DNA from: Algoriphagus sp. AGSA1
GTDB lineage: Bacteria; Bacteroidota; Bacteroidia; Cytophagales; Cyclobacteriaceae
Direction: 5' to 3'
Assembly: GCF_021390545.1 (NCBI RefSeq)
Contig: NZ_JAJUWR010000006.1
Span: 124,001 to 188,000, forward strand
Length of the DNA stretch: 64,000 nt
A program made the position numbers and the translations under genes. Under the pieces are notes generated by a model. That model ran no database searches. It worked only from the letters and a program-made list of their open reading frames with translations, and was not told the origin of the DNA. Shown here piece after piece: positions 1 to 8,837 of the stretch. How positions within the stretch are numbered: position 1 is the stretch's first letter; each line of letters opens with the position of its first letter.

Positions 1-102
1 GAAGAATTAAATGATGCAGGAACAAATGATTTAATGAATGATTATGTAAGTGAGCAAGAAAAGCTGGTCTGGATGTACTCAGCTTATTTAAAGTCTAATT
101 AA
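1..102 (+). CDS. Dps/ferritin-like protein, C-terminal end (partial)
   Basis: The first 33 codons are open from the window edge to a TAA stop. They read as the last helix of a Dps-type ferritin-like protein: a DAGTNDLM stretch followed by EQEKLVWMYSAYL, the usual GT-D-L ... EHEK-WMLRA ending of the family. Dps proteins form 12-subunit shells that store iron and protect DNA from peroxide. The start and the ferroxidase residues lie outside the window, so activity cannot be judged. A second, broken Dps-like tail occurs near 1290-1388. Confidence 0.6.
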   Translation, partial: EELNDAGTNDLMNDYVSEQEKLVWMYSAYLKSN

Positions 103-223
103 TATAAAGTACTAGTCAGTATAATGATTCTAGGATTAACACTTGTCTTATTTTCTTTCAATTCAGAGAGTATAGGAGAGGCTAAGATGTTTAATGAAAA
201 AAATTTAATTAATAAAAACCAAA

Positions 224-904
224 ATGAAAAAGAAAATTATAATTATCGTGTCCAATGCAAACGTGATTGGCCCGAACAACAGAAGAACAGGAATTTTTCT
301 TCCTGAAGTGGCACATCCTTATGCCGAATTTACTCAGGCTGATTACCAGATTGATTTTGCGAGTCTGACTGGAGACACGCCTTATTTGGATGCCCTAAAC
401 CTGGCAGATGATCCCGATAACCTGAAATTTTTAACAGGAAAAGGATGGGAAGCCATGCAAAAAGCCAGAAAGCTATCGGAAGTAAACGTGGATAACTATG
501 ATGCCGTGTTTGTCCCTGGTGGGTTGGCCCCTATGGTCGATATGCCCGAAGATGAACTGCTTAAAAGTATCATTACCAAAACCTATGAACGAAATGCAGT
601 AGTGGGCGCTGTATGTCACGGTCCTGTAGCTTTATTAAATGCGAAATTAAGTGACGGAACATACTTGGTAAGTGGAAAGAATATCACTTCGTTTACCGAT
701 GAGGAAGAAAATGCCTACGCAATAGCAGACGTTCCTTTTTTGCTGGAAACAGCTTTGACCGGACAGGGAGCAAAATTTCACGCTGCCGCTCCATGGTCCG
801 ATCATAGCATAGCAGATGGTAACTTGGTAACAGGACAGAATCCTGCCTCAGCCAAAGGAGTAGCTGAAAAAATGATAGGTATTTTAGAATCTTCTGATAG
901 ATAA
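224..904 (+). CDS. DJ-1/PfpI family protein (Hsp31-like class I amidotransferase fold)
   Basis: The 226-residue protein has the DJ-1/PfpI fold signature. It carries a Glu in the N-terminal LPEVAHPY segment, a nucleophile elbow AVCHGP with the catalytic Cys near residue 131, and the FVPGG strand before it. Members of the Hsp31-like branch are cytosolic glyoxalase III, deglycase or chaperone-type proteins that handle reactive aldehydes. The start is the ATG of MKKKIIIIVSN, about 120 bases after the Dps stop. The role in aldehyde detoxification fits the aldehyde dehydrogenases nearby but is inferred. Substrate is unknown. Confidence 0.85.
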   Translation: MKKKIIIIVSNANVIGPNNRRTGIFLPEVAHPYAEFTQADYQIDFASLTGDTPYLDALNLADDPDNLKFLTGKGWEAMQKARKLSEVNVDNYDAVFVPGGLAPMVDMPEDELLKSIITKTYERNAVVGAVCHGPVALLNAKLSDGTYLVSGKNITSFTDEEENAYAIADVPFLLETALTGQGAKFHAAAPWSDHSIADGNLVTGQNPASAKGVAEKMIGILESSDR

Positions 905-982
905 TAAAACCCTAATTTGGGGATGCCAATTTTTAAATAAAAGCATTTGTAGTAGGAAGAAAACTAAAACTCATTATAAAAT

Positions 983-1285
983 ATGGAAAATCAAGATCAG
1001 GTACATGTATTTGCTACATGGAAAGTTAAGCAAGGTGAAATAGACAAGGTCTTAGACTTGTTAAAGACGGTTAGGAAAGAAAGCCTCAGGGAGTCTGGTA
1101 ATCTTTTTTATAAGATCCATCAAAGCAATACGGATTCAAACACATTGATTCTTTTTGAAGGGTATATCAGTGACACTGCCGTAGAAGCACACCGTAATAC
1201 GGCTCATTTTCAAGACCTGGTCATTGGAAAGATCGTTCCTCTACTGGAAAAAAGAGAGATTGTTTTAACAACTCCATTGAACTAA
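983..1285 (+). CDS. Antibiotic biosynthesis monooxygenase (ABM) domain protein, YgiN-like
   Basis: This 100-residue, single-domain dimeric alpha-beta barrel protein opens with VHVFATWKVKQGEIDKVLDLL, the standard ABM opening. It continues with a central LFYKIHQS strand, LILFEGYISDTAVEAHRNTAHF and a C-terminal VPLLEK helix. The family includes quinol monooxygenase YgiN and small heme- or cofactor-free oxygenases. The His of EAHRNTAHF matches the usual conserved position. It lies 78 bases after the DJ-1-like gene on the same strand and may share its transcript. Substrate cannot be inferred. Confidence 0.8.
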   Translation: MENQDQVHVFATWKVKQGEIDKVLDLLKTVRKESLRESGNLFYKIHQSNTDSNTLILFEGYISDTAVEAHRNTAHFQDLVIGKIVPLLEKREIVLTTPLN

Positions 1286-1289
1286 AGGA

Positions 1290-1388
1290 AAAACAGAAAA
1301 TGATGTTGAACAATTAGGCACAGGACAATTTAAAACAGCACTTATCCGAGACCACGAAAAGATGGTTTGGTTTCTACGCTCGCATAAA
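1290..1388 (+). pseudogene. Dps-like C-terminal fragment
   Basis: The frame that reads into the downstream ATG at 1362 is open upstream and translates to QLGTGQFKTALIRDHEKMVWFLRSH. This is a typical Dps C-terminal helix (GT-F ... RDHEKMVWFLRSH). No start or ferroxidase part is present, so it is a leftover tail. The ATG at 1362 lies inside this fragment, which shows it is not the true start of the aldehyde dehydrogenase that follows. Confidence 0.6.
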
Positions 1389-1397
1389 AAAAATATT

Positions 1398-2792
1398 ATG
1401 GAAAGCATTATAAAGATTTTATCCCCTTACGATCAAAGTTTAATAAAGGAGTTGCCTTTGATTCAAGCCCGGGATCTGGAGAAAATAATCAATGCAGCTC
1501 AAAAGCTTTTTGATGATCAATCTCTCTGGATTCCGGCATATAAAAGAATTGAAATATTAGAAAAGGCCGCTTCAATAATGAATACCAAGATCGAGGAATT
1601 AACTTTTTTGGCTTTAAGCGAGGGTGGTAAACCCTATAAAGATTCAAAGGCGGAAGTACTCAGAGCTATCAAAGGGGTTAAATTAGCTGTAGAGCATATA
1701 TCCCATATAAAAGGGGAACAGGTGCCTATGGCATTAACCGAAACATCCCTTAACCGGTTGGCATTTACGCAAATGGAACCCATTGGAGTAGTTGCCGCGA
1801 TAAGTGCATTCAATCATCCGTTAAATCTCGCAGTACATCAAATAGTTACCGCAGTTGCAGCGGGTTGCCCAGTCATATTCAAACCGGCCATGACCACACC
1901 TTTATCAAGTATGGCCCTTGCTGATATTTTACAGGAAGCGGGATTGCCGTCAGGATGGCTTCACGTTATCATGTGTGGTAATGAAGTTGCAGAATTATTG
2001 GTTACAGATCCTCGTATAAATTTTTTCTCCTTTATAGGTTCAGCAAAAGTAGGCTGGTACCTAAAAAGTAAACTTTCACCAGGTACCAGATGTGCATTGG
2101 AGCATGGTGGGGCCGCACCGGTTATTGTTGAACAAGATGCGGATTTTGATGAAATGATCCCAGATCTGGTAAAAGGTAGTTTTTACCATGCAGGCCAGGT
2201 TTGTGTATCTGTTCAGAGAATTTATGTACATCAGGAACTCTTGGACTTATTTATAGAAAAGTTTCTAAAGGCCACAAATAAGTTAAAAGTCGGAAATCCA
2301 TCAGAAAGTGATACAGATGTGGGGCCGTTAATCACTCCCAAGGAAGCCGACAGGGTAGAGGAATGGGTATCTGAAGCAATCGCAGATGGCGCTAAATTAC
2401 TTTCAGGGGGAGAAAGGATTTCTGAAACGCTTTATCAGCCTACAGTGCTTCTTAATCCTTCAGAAAGTTCTAAGGTTTCCAGCAAGGAAATTTTTGGCCC
2501 GGTGGTATGTATTTATCCATTTACAGACCGTGATGAGGCTATCAAAAAGGCCAATGCACTGGATGTCCACTTCCAGGCAGCCGTTTTTACTAAAAGCTTG
2601 GATATAGCTTTGGATACTGTAAAAAAATTAAACGCTACCGCTGTTATGGTGAACGACCATACTGCATTTAGGGTGGACTGGATGCCATTTGGAGGTAGGG
2701 ATGCCTCTGGTATTGGGATGGGAGGTATATCCCAGTCTATGGACGATATGACAAGAACAAAAATGACTCTATTTAAAAGCAAGTTTCTATAA
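1398..2792 (+). CDS. NAD(P)-dependent aldehyde dehydrogenase family protein
   Basis: About 464 residues from the ATG of MESIIKIL. An in-frame ATG 36 bases upstream lies in Dps-derived sequence and was not used. The protein has the ALDH superfamily order: cofactor segment with AISAFNHPLNLAVHQ and IFKPAMTTP, Rossmann FIGSAKVG, the general base Glu in ALEHGG, the catalytic Cys in AGQVCVSVQR, and the KEIFGPVV motif. The FNHPLN segment and sequence around Cys resemble the phosphonoacetaldehyde/lactaldehyde-type ALDH branch. It oxidises an aldehyde to an acid; substrate unknown. A decayed copy with its middle deleted lies at 48247-48621. Confidence 0.88.
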   Translation: MESIIKILSPYDQSLIKELPLIQARDLEKIINAAQKLFDDQSLWIPAYKRIEILEKAASIMNTKIEELTFLALSEGGKPYKDSKAEVLRAIKGVKLAVEHISHIKGEQVPMALTETSLNRLAFTQMEPIGVVAAISAFNHPLNLAVHQIVTAVAAGCPVIFKPAMTTPLSSMALADILQEAGLPSGWLHVIMCGNEVAELLVTDPRINFFSFIGSAKVGWYLKSKLSPGTRCALEHGGAAPVIVEQDADFDEMIPDLVKGSFYHAGQVCVSVQRIYVHQELLDLFIEKFLKATNKLKVGNPSESDTDVGPLITPKEADRVEEWVSEAIADGAKLLSGGERISETLYQPTVLLNPSESSKVSSKEIFGPVVCIYPFTDRDEAIKKANALDVHFQAAVFTKSLDIALDTVKKLNATAVMVNDHTAFRVDWMPFGGRDASGIGMGGISQSMDDMTRTKMTLFKSKFL

Positions 2793-3061
2793 TCTGGGTA
2801 TCAACATAGCAGTTTCCAGCTGTGAGGTGATGTGCTGGTTTCAGCTATTAAAGAATAAGGGATAAGATAAATTATGTAAGGGTATTTTATGTGCTGTAAA
2901 CTAATATTAATCAGCTTGTTTGTTTAGTTATAATCGAGATTAAAAGCTGCATGGAACCTCTCGGAACTGGGGATTTACAAGCCAATTTATGACAAATTCA
3001 AGAATTATAAATAGTCATTACTGTCCCGTTAAAATTATTTAATGTTAAAACTGAAGAACTT

Positions 3062-3379
3062 ATGAAATCAATATTTGAAGAAATCCCCTTGATAAAAAAC
3101 GAAGATAAAAAGCGCTTCGAAATAGAGATAGAGAAGAAATTTGCCTTTACCAATTACGGTGAATTTGGGAGCCAGATAGCTCTTGTACACACCGAAACTG
3201 ACCCTGAATTGGAGGGGACAGGAGCAGCAAGTGCTGTAGTGGAAAAGACCTTACATTATCTCGAGGATCATAATCTAAAATTGTTGCCTTTCTGTCCCTT
3301 TGTATTCGCTTATATCAAAAGGTTTCCTGAATGGAAACGCATTGTAAGTAAAAAATTTAAAGGGTATGATAAGCTGTAA
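3062..3379 (+). CDS. Small GNAT-like N-acetyltransferase (COG2388 type)
   Basis: This 105-residue protein matches the small GNAT family. It has an N-terminal strand pair (FEIEIEKKFAFTNY), an IALVHTETDPELEGTGAASAVVEKTLHYLED segment that forms the acetyl-CoA loop and helix, and a CPFVFAYIKRFPEWKRIV ending. The usual loop Q/R-x-x-G-x-G/A appears as LEGTGAAS. Such proteins are compact acetyl-CoA-binding enzymes of mostly unknown substrate. A broken second copy lies at 8838-9117. Both copies are followed immediately by the same small gene, which is broken here and intact there. Confidence 0.75.
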   Translation: MKSIFEEIPLIKNEDKKRFEIEIEKKFAFTNYGEFGSQIALVHTETDPELEGTGAASAVVEKTLHYLEDHNLKLLPFCPFVFAYIKRFPEWKRIVSKKFKGYDKL

Positions 3380-3384
3380 AAACT

Positions 3385-3478
3385 ATGCAGACTCAAATGG
3401 AAACATAGGATAATTTAATAGATACGTTAAGCGTCCTAAAGAAAAATGGGTATGTGTAGGATTTCTACATAAATAAAT
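3385..3478 (+). pseudogene. Decayed 5' copy of the small gene at 9120-9440
   Basis: ATGCAGACTCAAATGGAAACA is followed at once by TAG. The stretch closely matches the first 90 bases of the intact gene at 9120 (same ATGCAAACTCAAATG start, same GATAATTTAATAGA and GGGTATGTG). Similarity stops near 3470. The fragment follows the intact GNAT gene by 5 bases, exactly as the intact partner follows the broken GNAT copy. Confidence 0.8.
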
Positions 3479-3487
3479 CAAAGTAAT

Positions 3488-3697
3488 ATGTCTGTCTGCC
3501 TTTTAAATCAGTTTAAAGCAGCTGCGATCAAATCAGAATCGGTGGTCGGCTTCATTAATTATTTTGACAATAGCGATATGTATATTTTGGAAAAGTTGAA
3601 TGACAATGACATCCAATCGGTTTATTTAAACTTCTATAAAGGTCCCCTAAGTAAATATTTCCAAGAACTGGACTCTTCTTTTGGGAATACTCATTAA
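3488..3697 (+). CDS. Hypothetical small protein (69 residues)
   Basis: This is a short open frame with an ATG start between the decayed copy and the GMC gene. No family is recognised. It contains a FINYFDNSDMYILEKLND segment and a DSSF ending, with no signal peptide or membrane segment. No clear Shine-Dalgarno is seen, although this is common in Bacteroidota. It may be a chance frame or a remnant in a patch of decayed DNA. Confidence 0.25.
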   Translation: MSVCLLNQFKAAAIKSESVVGFINYFDNSDMYILEKLNDNDIQSVYLNFYKGPLSKYFQELDSSFGNTH

Positions 3698-3705
3698 AAC
3701 TTCAA

Positions 3706-5271
3706 ATGTCAATGGAAAAAGTAAACAATACCACTGAAGGCCAAGACTTGCATTCTGAATACAGTCACATCATTATTGGAGGTGGATCCGCCGGAGCTGT
3801 CTTAGCCAGCCGCCTGAGTGAAAATCCAGCGTTTCACATTCTCCTCCTTGAAGCTGGGGAAGCATTTACAGAGGATAAGTACCCCGAGCTCTTGAGCAAC
3901 AGTCAGATAATAGCTGCCAACGGAGACAGTAGGTATGATTGGGGATACCAATCGGTACCCAATGATGCAGGTCATGTTATCCCGATTCCCCGCGGTAAAG
4001 TATTAGGTGGAAGCTCGGCAGTCAATGCAGCTGTAGCCCTAAGGGCCATTCCCAACGATTTCAAACGATTTGTTGATATGGGCCTAAAGGAATGGTCATG
4101 GGAGCACGTATTGCCCTACTATAAAAAACTGGAAAAATCCAACAGCGGTGAGGAGGCGTGGCACGGGCATACCGGTTACCTTCCGGTGAACCAGCTTCAT
4201 CAGATAGATCTCTCGCCTATGCAGGCTGCTTTTATGGAAGCGGCCAAATCAAAAAAATACGAAGAGATTGTTGACTTTAATGGGGAAAAGCAATACGGAG
4301 TCGGTGCGTACCCGGTCAACATTGTCAACGGTAGCCGGATGAATACAGGCATGACCTACCTCAATCAATCAGTAAGAAAAAGGCATAATTTGACTATTAT
4401 GGGTAATGCCCTTGCCGATCGAGTCTTGTTTGAGGACAAAAAAGCAATAGGTGTTGTACTGTCCGATGGAAGATTGTTTAAGGGCAGGGAGATCATTTTA
4501 TCCAGCGGTACTTATGGTACCGCCGCTATCTTACAGCGATCCGGTCTAGGTCCTAGAGAGGTTCTACAACCTATGGGGATACCAGTCATCGCCGACCTTC
4601 CTGTTGGAAAAAATATACAGGACCACCCATTCTATTTCAACACTTATGCATCAGATCCAGAGAAAATCGGCAGGCTTTCGCCTGTGACCGGTGTGAACTT
4701 ATGGACACGTTCTTCTTTTGCAGGGCCGGATGAACTGGACCTTCATATTACCGCAGGTCACCTCTTCGATTCGGGGTTAAGCCCAACCAATTCCGGGTAT
4801 GTGATAGGAGTTGCTCTGACCAATCCAAACTCACGAGGCTATGTAAAAATTATCAGCCGTGATCCGGAAACCCCGCCAATGATTGACCTTAATTTCCTAA
4901 GCAGCCAGGAAGATGGTCAAAGATTGCTTGAAGGTGTTAAGCTCTCAAGGGAGCTAGCCAGGACACCGCCGCTGAAAGACATGACGGTAATGGAATTGAC
5001 CCCAGGTTGGGATATTACCGATGATAATCTGATGCTGGCTTCTATCAATCAAAATCTGCAGACTTATAACCACCCTGTCGGTTCAGCACCTATGGGGCCT
5101 AAAGAAAGTACAAATGCAGTTGTTGATGTGTGGGGAAAGGTCTTTGGTGTGGAACGACTCCGGGTGGTGGATGCCTCGATATTCCCGAGTTTTATTTCAT
5201 CCGGACCAAATGTCACGGTTATCATGGCGGCGGAAAAGATTGCTGATGCGGTTAAAAGAGAAAACATTTAA
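3706..5271 (+). CDS. GMC-family FAD oxidoreductase (choline/alcohol dehydrogenase-like)
   Basis: The 521-residue protein has the GMC layout. There is an N-terminal FAD dinucleotide-binding motif IIGGGSAGAVLASRLSE, the GKVLGGSSAVNAAVALR FAD motif, and the second signature SSGTYGTAAILQRSGLGP. The C-terminal catalytic block has HPVGSAPMG and GPNVTVIMAAEKIAD, where the His and Asn of the active-site pair sit. GMC enzymes oxidise alcohols to aldehydes or ketones. It is 17 bases from the downstream aldehyde dehydrogenase, so a sequential alcohol-to-acid route is likely. No signal peptide is visible. Substrate not identified. Confidence 0.9.
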   Translation: MSMEKVNNTTEGQDLHSEYSHIIIGGGSAGAVLASRLSENPAFHILLLEAGEAFTEDKYPELLSNSQIIAANGDSRYDWGYQSVPNDAGHVIPIPRGKVLGGSSAVNAAVALRAIPNDFKRFVDMGLKEWSWEHVLPYYKKLEKSNSGEEAWHGHTGYLPVNQLHQIDLSPMQAAFMEAAKSKKYEEIVDFNGEKQYGVGAYPVNIVNGSRMNTGMTYLNQSVRKRHNLTIMGNALADRVLFEDKKAIGVVLSDGRLFKGREIILSSGTYGTAAILQRSGLGPREVLQPMGIPVIADLPVGKNIQDHPFYFNTYASDPEKIGRLSPVTGVNLWTRSSFAGPDELDLHITAGHLFDSGLSPTNSGYVIGVALTNPNSRGYVKIISRDPETPPMIDLNFLSSQEDGQRLLEGVKLSRELARTPPLKDMTVMELTPGWDITDDNLMLASINQNLQTYNHPVGSAPMGPKESTNAVVDVWGKVFGVERLRVVDASIFPSFISSGPNVTVIMAAEKIADAVKRENI

Positions 5272-5288
5272 AATTAAAGATACAATAC

Positions 5289-6767
5289 ATGCTAAATATA
5301 ACTGAAAAAGCCTTGGCGCTGGAGCCTAAACTTCACTGGATCAACAATGAGTGGGTGGACAGCCAGATATATAAAGACAGTATCAATCCGGCCACAGGCG
5401 AGGTAATTGGCCGTTTTGCTGACGGAGGTAATGAAACTGCAGAAGCAGGAATAGCTGCAGCAAAAGCAGCATTTCAGCACAGCGATTGGAAGACCAACAG
5501 AATCCTCCGAGCCAAAGTCTTAAATGAGCTCGCAGATGCCTTTGAGGAATACGGTGAAAAATTGATCCATATTCTTTCATTGGATAATGGAAAGGTTAAA
5601 GCTGAAGCCAGCATGGAAGTTGGTGGGGTTCCATCAAAACTACGTTATTATGCCGCACTGGTATTAACTCAGAGTGGAAGGGCCTTGGAAACAAGTGTCG
5701 GTAGCTTCAGTATGGTACTGGAAGAACCGATAGGTGTAGCCGGTATTATCGCCCCATGGAACTCACCAGTGATTCTCATGGTACGGTCTTTGGCTCCAGC
5801 ATTGGCTGCAGGTTGTACAGTGGTGATCAAGATGCCTGCACAGACCGCACAGGTCAATGCTGTAATTTGCGAGGTATTTGAATCGGTCAAAAGTCTGCCG
5901 ATCGGCGTGATCAACCAGTTTACTGAAAGTGGTCATGAAGGCGCTGCCCATCTGATCAGTTCCCCCGATGTACCGTCGATTAGTTTCACCGGCAGCACCG
6001 CTACAGGAAAGATCATGATGAGAAACGGTGCCGAGTACCTCAAGCGTTTTGGCTTTGAGTTGGGGGGAAAGACCCCTATGATTGTTTTTGATGATGCAGA
6101 TCTTCAAAAGGCAGTGCCCGTACTCGCTAAAGCTATAACACTTTTCACTGGCCAGTTTTGTATGACAGGAAGCCGCATCCTGGTGCAGAAAAATATTGCT
6201 GAGCAATTTATAAATGAACTGGTAGGTGAATTAGAAAAAGTCAAAGTAGGACCTGCCAGTGATCCTCAAAGCGATATGGGGCCACTGATCGACCAAGCGA
6301 ATGTGGATCGTGTGGACGACTTGGTGGATGAAGCCATTCAAGACGGGGCAAAGGTTTTACTGCGTGGAGGTAAAATTAAGGATGGTGATTTAGATAAAGG
6401 AGCATTTTACAGTCCAGTTCTATTACAGGTAACAGACCATAAAATGGATATTGTTCAAGAGGAAATCTTTGGACCGGTAGCTACGGTGCAGGTTTTCAGT
6501 ACTATAGAGGAAGCGATAGCATTGGCCAATGACAATAAATATGGACTGGCAGCCTCAGTCTGGAGTACCAATGTGGATCTTCCGTTGCAGGTAAGCAGAA
6601 GGTTGGATGCCGGGACAGTATGGATCAACAACTGGGCTAGAATCAATGATGAATTTGAGGAGGGCGGTTTCAAGATGAGTGGATTGGGCCGACTGAATGG
6701 TCTTGCGGCGATGCACGATTTTATCCAGTTCAAACACATACACCATGATGTCGGTGTTGGTCAGTAA
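5289..6767 (+). CDS. Aldehyde dehydrogenase family protein
   Basis: The 492-residue ALDH is of full length. Motifs are IIAPWNSPVILMVRSLAPALAAG, VVIKMPAQTA, SFTGSTATGK, the general base Glu in FELGGKTPM, the catalytic Cys in TGQFCMTGSR, EEIFGPVA and a C-terminal SGLGRLNG. It resembles the betaine/phenylacetaldehyde-type broad ALDH branch. It lies 17 bases behind the GMC oxidoreductase and 31 bases ahead of the next gene, so these are probably co-transcribed. It would oxidise the aldehyde produced by the GMC enzyme. That coupling is inferred from order and chemistry. Confidence 0.9.
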   Translation: MLNITEKALALEPKLHWINNEWVDSQIYKDSINPATGEVIGRFADGGNETAEAGIAAAKAAFQHSDWKTNRILRAKVLNELADAFEEYGEKLIHILSLDNGKVKAEASMEVGGVPSKLRYYAALVLTQSGRALETSVGSFSMVLEEPIGVAGIIAPWNSPVILMVRSLAPALAAGCTVVIKMPAQTAQVNAVICEVFESVKSLPIGVINQFTESGHEGAAHLISSPDVPSISFTGSTATGKIMMRNGAEYLKRFGFELGGKTPMIVFDDADLQKAVPVLAKAITLFTGQFCMTGSRILVQKNIAEQFINELVGELEKVKVGPASDPQSDMGPLIDQANVDRVDDLVDEAIQDGAKVLLRGGKIKDGDLDKGAFYSPVLLQVTDHKMDIVQEEIFGPVATVQVFSTIEEAIALANDNKYGLAASVWSTNVDLPLQVSRRLDAGTVWINNWARINDEFEEGGFKMSGLGRLNGLAAMHDFIQFKHIHHDVGVGQ

Positions 6768-6798
6768 CATCTTTAATTCACCAAATTATTAACATGTC

Positions 6799-7404
6799 AT
6801 GGAATCCATAAACCCTGCATCTGAAGCAACTATAGACATGGTTAATGGCGACCATTTACCGGTAATCACCATTGTAGAGTTAAGGCCTAAAGTGCCTTGT
6901 GAGGGAGAAGCTCTTGATTCACTTCAAAGGATAGTCAATGCCGCCGCAAAATTTAAGGGTTACCAAGAGGCAAATATCTATAAAAAAGTAAAAGAGGGCT
7001 CAACCACTGAATATGCCATTATACTGCGGTTTGACCACTACATTAACTTACGCTTATGGAATAATTCTCTGGAGAGAAAGCAGCATATAGCCAACAGCAA
7101 GCACTTTTTTGCAGAGGTAAAACCCGAATTAGCTTTGACCGGCCTTGATTTTTGGTTTGTCGGAAAGCATACTGCTGACGGACCTCCAGTTAAGTGGAAA
7201 ATGATGCTGGTCACTGTCATCATCATCTTTGCCATGCTACAAATGGTCATGCCGTTCCTTGGCAAGATATTGGGATATTTAGAGTTGCCCGAATTCCTCA
7301 ATACCCTACTGAGTATCATGGTCATGGTATCACTGATGACTTATTTGATAATGCCAGCAATAAATAAATTACTGTATAACTGGCTATTCAAAAATAAAAG
7401 ATGA
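6799..7404 (+). CDS. ABM-domain protein with C-terminal membrane segments (COG3224 type)
   Basis: The 201-residue protein has an N-terminal alpha-beta barrel of the ABM kind (VITIVELRPKVPCEGEALDSL, then ILRFDHYINLRLWNNSLER). A linker with WFVGK precedes at least two hydrophobic helices near residues 133-155 and 165-190 (KMMLVTVIIIFAMLQMVMPF; LLSIMVMVSLMTYLIMPAI). Similar proteins are annotated as antibiotic biosynthesis monooxygenases of the inner membrane. Function is not established. It sits between the ALDH and the metallo-hydrolase in one apparent operon. Confidence 0.75.
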   Translation: MESINPASEATIDMVNGDHLPVITIVELRPKVPCEGEALDSLQRIVNAAAKFKGYQEANIYKKVKEGSTTEYAIILRFDHYINLRLWNNSLERKQHIANSKHFFAEVKPELALTGLDFWFVGKHTADGPPVKWKMMLVTVIIIFAMLQMVMPFLGKILGYLELPEFLNTLLSIMVMVSLMTYLIMPAINKLLYNWLFKNKR

Positions 7405-7445
7405 TCATAACGAATTCTAATAAATAAACTAAATCAATTACTATC

Positions 7446-8525
7446 ATGAATGAACAAAAGAACGAACAAAAACAGGGACGACATGAAGATTTTTATTTTA
7501 CCAAGCATGGTTTTATAAAAGCCGACTGGCATGAGCACGCCCCATCTCCTGAGGGCTTTCAGCCGGCGTACCTGAGCAGTCCTGAATTTCAAAAGAACGG
7601 GTACCATTGTGAAGAGCTGAGAGATGGCTTTTATTGGGTTACTGCAGGCGGATATGACGCTGCCTTCATGGTTACCGATGCAGGAGTTATTGCAATAGAC
7701 GCGCCTCCGATGTTGGGAGAAAACATGCTTGCAGCCATTGAATCAGTAACTGATAAGCCGATCGTAACTGTCATATACAGCCACTGGCATTCCGACCATA
7801 TTGGCGCAGCTGCTATTTATCCTCCCGGAGTGGAGATCATCGCACACGAGATTACCCTTGAACTACTTGCCCGATTCCCTGACCCGCTCCGCCCGTTACC
7901 CACTGTTACCTTCAAAGATGAGTATTTGCTTGAACTGGGAGGTGAGCAACTGGAGCTGTCCTATAAAGGGGCTAACCATTGCCCCGGAAATATTTTTATT
8001 TACGCTCCCAAACAAAAGGCGCTGGTCAAGATCGATATCGTAAGCCCGGGATCATGCACATTCTTCCACTGTGATGCCTCAGAAAACATCAGCGGGTGGA
8101 TCGAAGCCCATGATCAGATCCTGGAATATGATTTTGACTTCCTTGTAGGTGGGCACATTTTCCGTTGGGGAACGCGGGAGGATGTGATTACTGCCAGAGA
8201 ATATTTTCACGATATGCTTGGTTTCGCTGATGAAGCACTGATGCAAATGAGCACTCCGGACGGGGTGGGCGAGTTCTTCGCCATACCCCCGGCAGAACAA
8301 TATTCGGCTGCCAATGAAAACTGGATCAACTCCATGGTGAACTATGTAACAGAAAAAATGTTAACTAAAATCACTTCAAATGGACAGCTGTGGGAAGAAC
8401 GCCTTGCCGGTGTAACAACGAACACGAAATACCACGCTTACACGGTGGTGGAATCCACACGTACCGAGCGCAGCCATAAAGGCTACCAAAAGCGTGGAAC
8501 CGGAGGTGAGGATTTCTTTATATGA
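7446..8525 (+). CDS. MBL-fold metallo-hydrolase
   Basis: The 359-residue protein carries the metallo-beta-lactamase metal motif in YSHWHSDHIGAA (HxHxDH) near residue 117. Further metal-ligand positions are seen in GANHCPGN and LVGGHIFRWG. A helical C-terminal extension of about 100 residues follows the domain. The fold hydrolyses esters, lactones or thioesters using two Zn or Fe ions. It is the last gene of the GMC-ALDH-ABM-MBL run (42-base gap). A lactone or ester clean-up step would fit but is a guess. No signal peptide is visible. Confidence 0.85.
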   Translation: MNEQKNEQKQGRHEDFYFTKHGFIKADWHEHAPSPEGFQPAYLSSPEFQKNGYHCEELRDGFYWVTAGGYDAAFMVTDAGVIAIDAPPMLGENMLAAIESVTDKPIVTVIYSHWHSDHIGAAAIYPPGVEIIAHEITLELLARFPDPLRPLPTVTFKDEYLLELGGEQLELSYKGANHCPGNIFIYAPKQKALVKIDIVSPGSCTFFHCDASENISGWIEAHDQILEYDFDFLVGGHIFRWGTREDVITAREYFHDMLGFADEALMQMSTPDGVGEFFAIPPAEQYSAANENWINSMVNYVTEKMLTKITSNGQLWEERLAGVTTNTKYHAYTVVESTRTERSHKGYQKRGTGGEDFFI

Positions 8526-8584
8526 TCCAAGATTAGCAATGCAATAACCTCAATATCTGTAAGGTGTTGCGGTTAGTTAAAGTT

Positions 8585-8760
8585 ATGTATGCTGGAATCA
8601 ATCGTGAAATTAAAAGAATTGCAAACCCAAAAGCACCCCCGGGTTTCTTCGGAGAGGGTCGTATTGCCGTTCGTGTGTTTGATGGCTCGTCTCCTGAAGA
8701 TACCTACCCCTTATCCTTGTGATGGACTTCCCGCTCAACGTGCCTGGAAATGGATCTAAA
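8585..8760 (+). pseudogene. Pirin-like N-terminal fragment, frameshifted
   Basis: From the ATG at 8585 the frame gives a pirin opening with PGFFGEGRIAVRVFDG, the family's FGEGRTA-V segment. It then hits TGA. One frame over, the following bases continue with LILVMDFPLNVPGNGS, the expected next pirin strand. A single indel near 8710 and loss of everything after about 8760 make this a dead fragment. Pirins are cupin proteins with quercetinase-like activity. Confidence 0.6.
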
Positions 8761-8837
8761 GGTAAAAACTCTATATAGTTAGAATTACTGACTCATAATA
8801 TAGCAATACACATCAAACCAGTGTTTCATGGTATCTT

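Noticed and set aside
1362..1397. Upstream ATG start for the first aldehyde dehydrogenase
   Set aside because: The 12 residues from this ATG (MVWFLRSH...) belong to a Dps-like tail, whereas ALDH homology begins at 1398.
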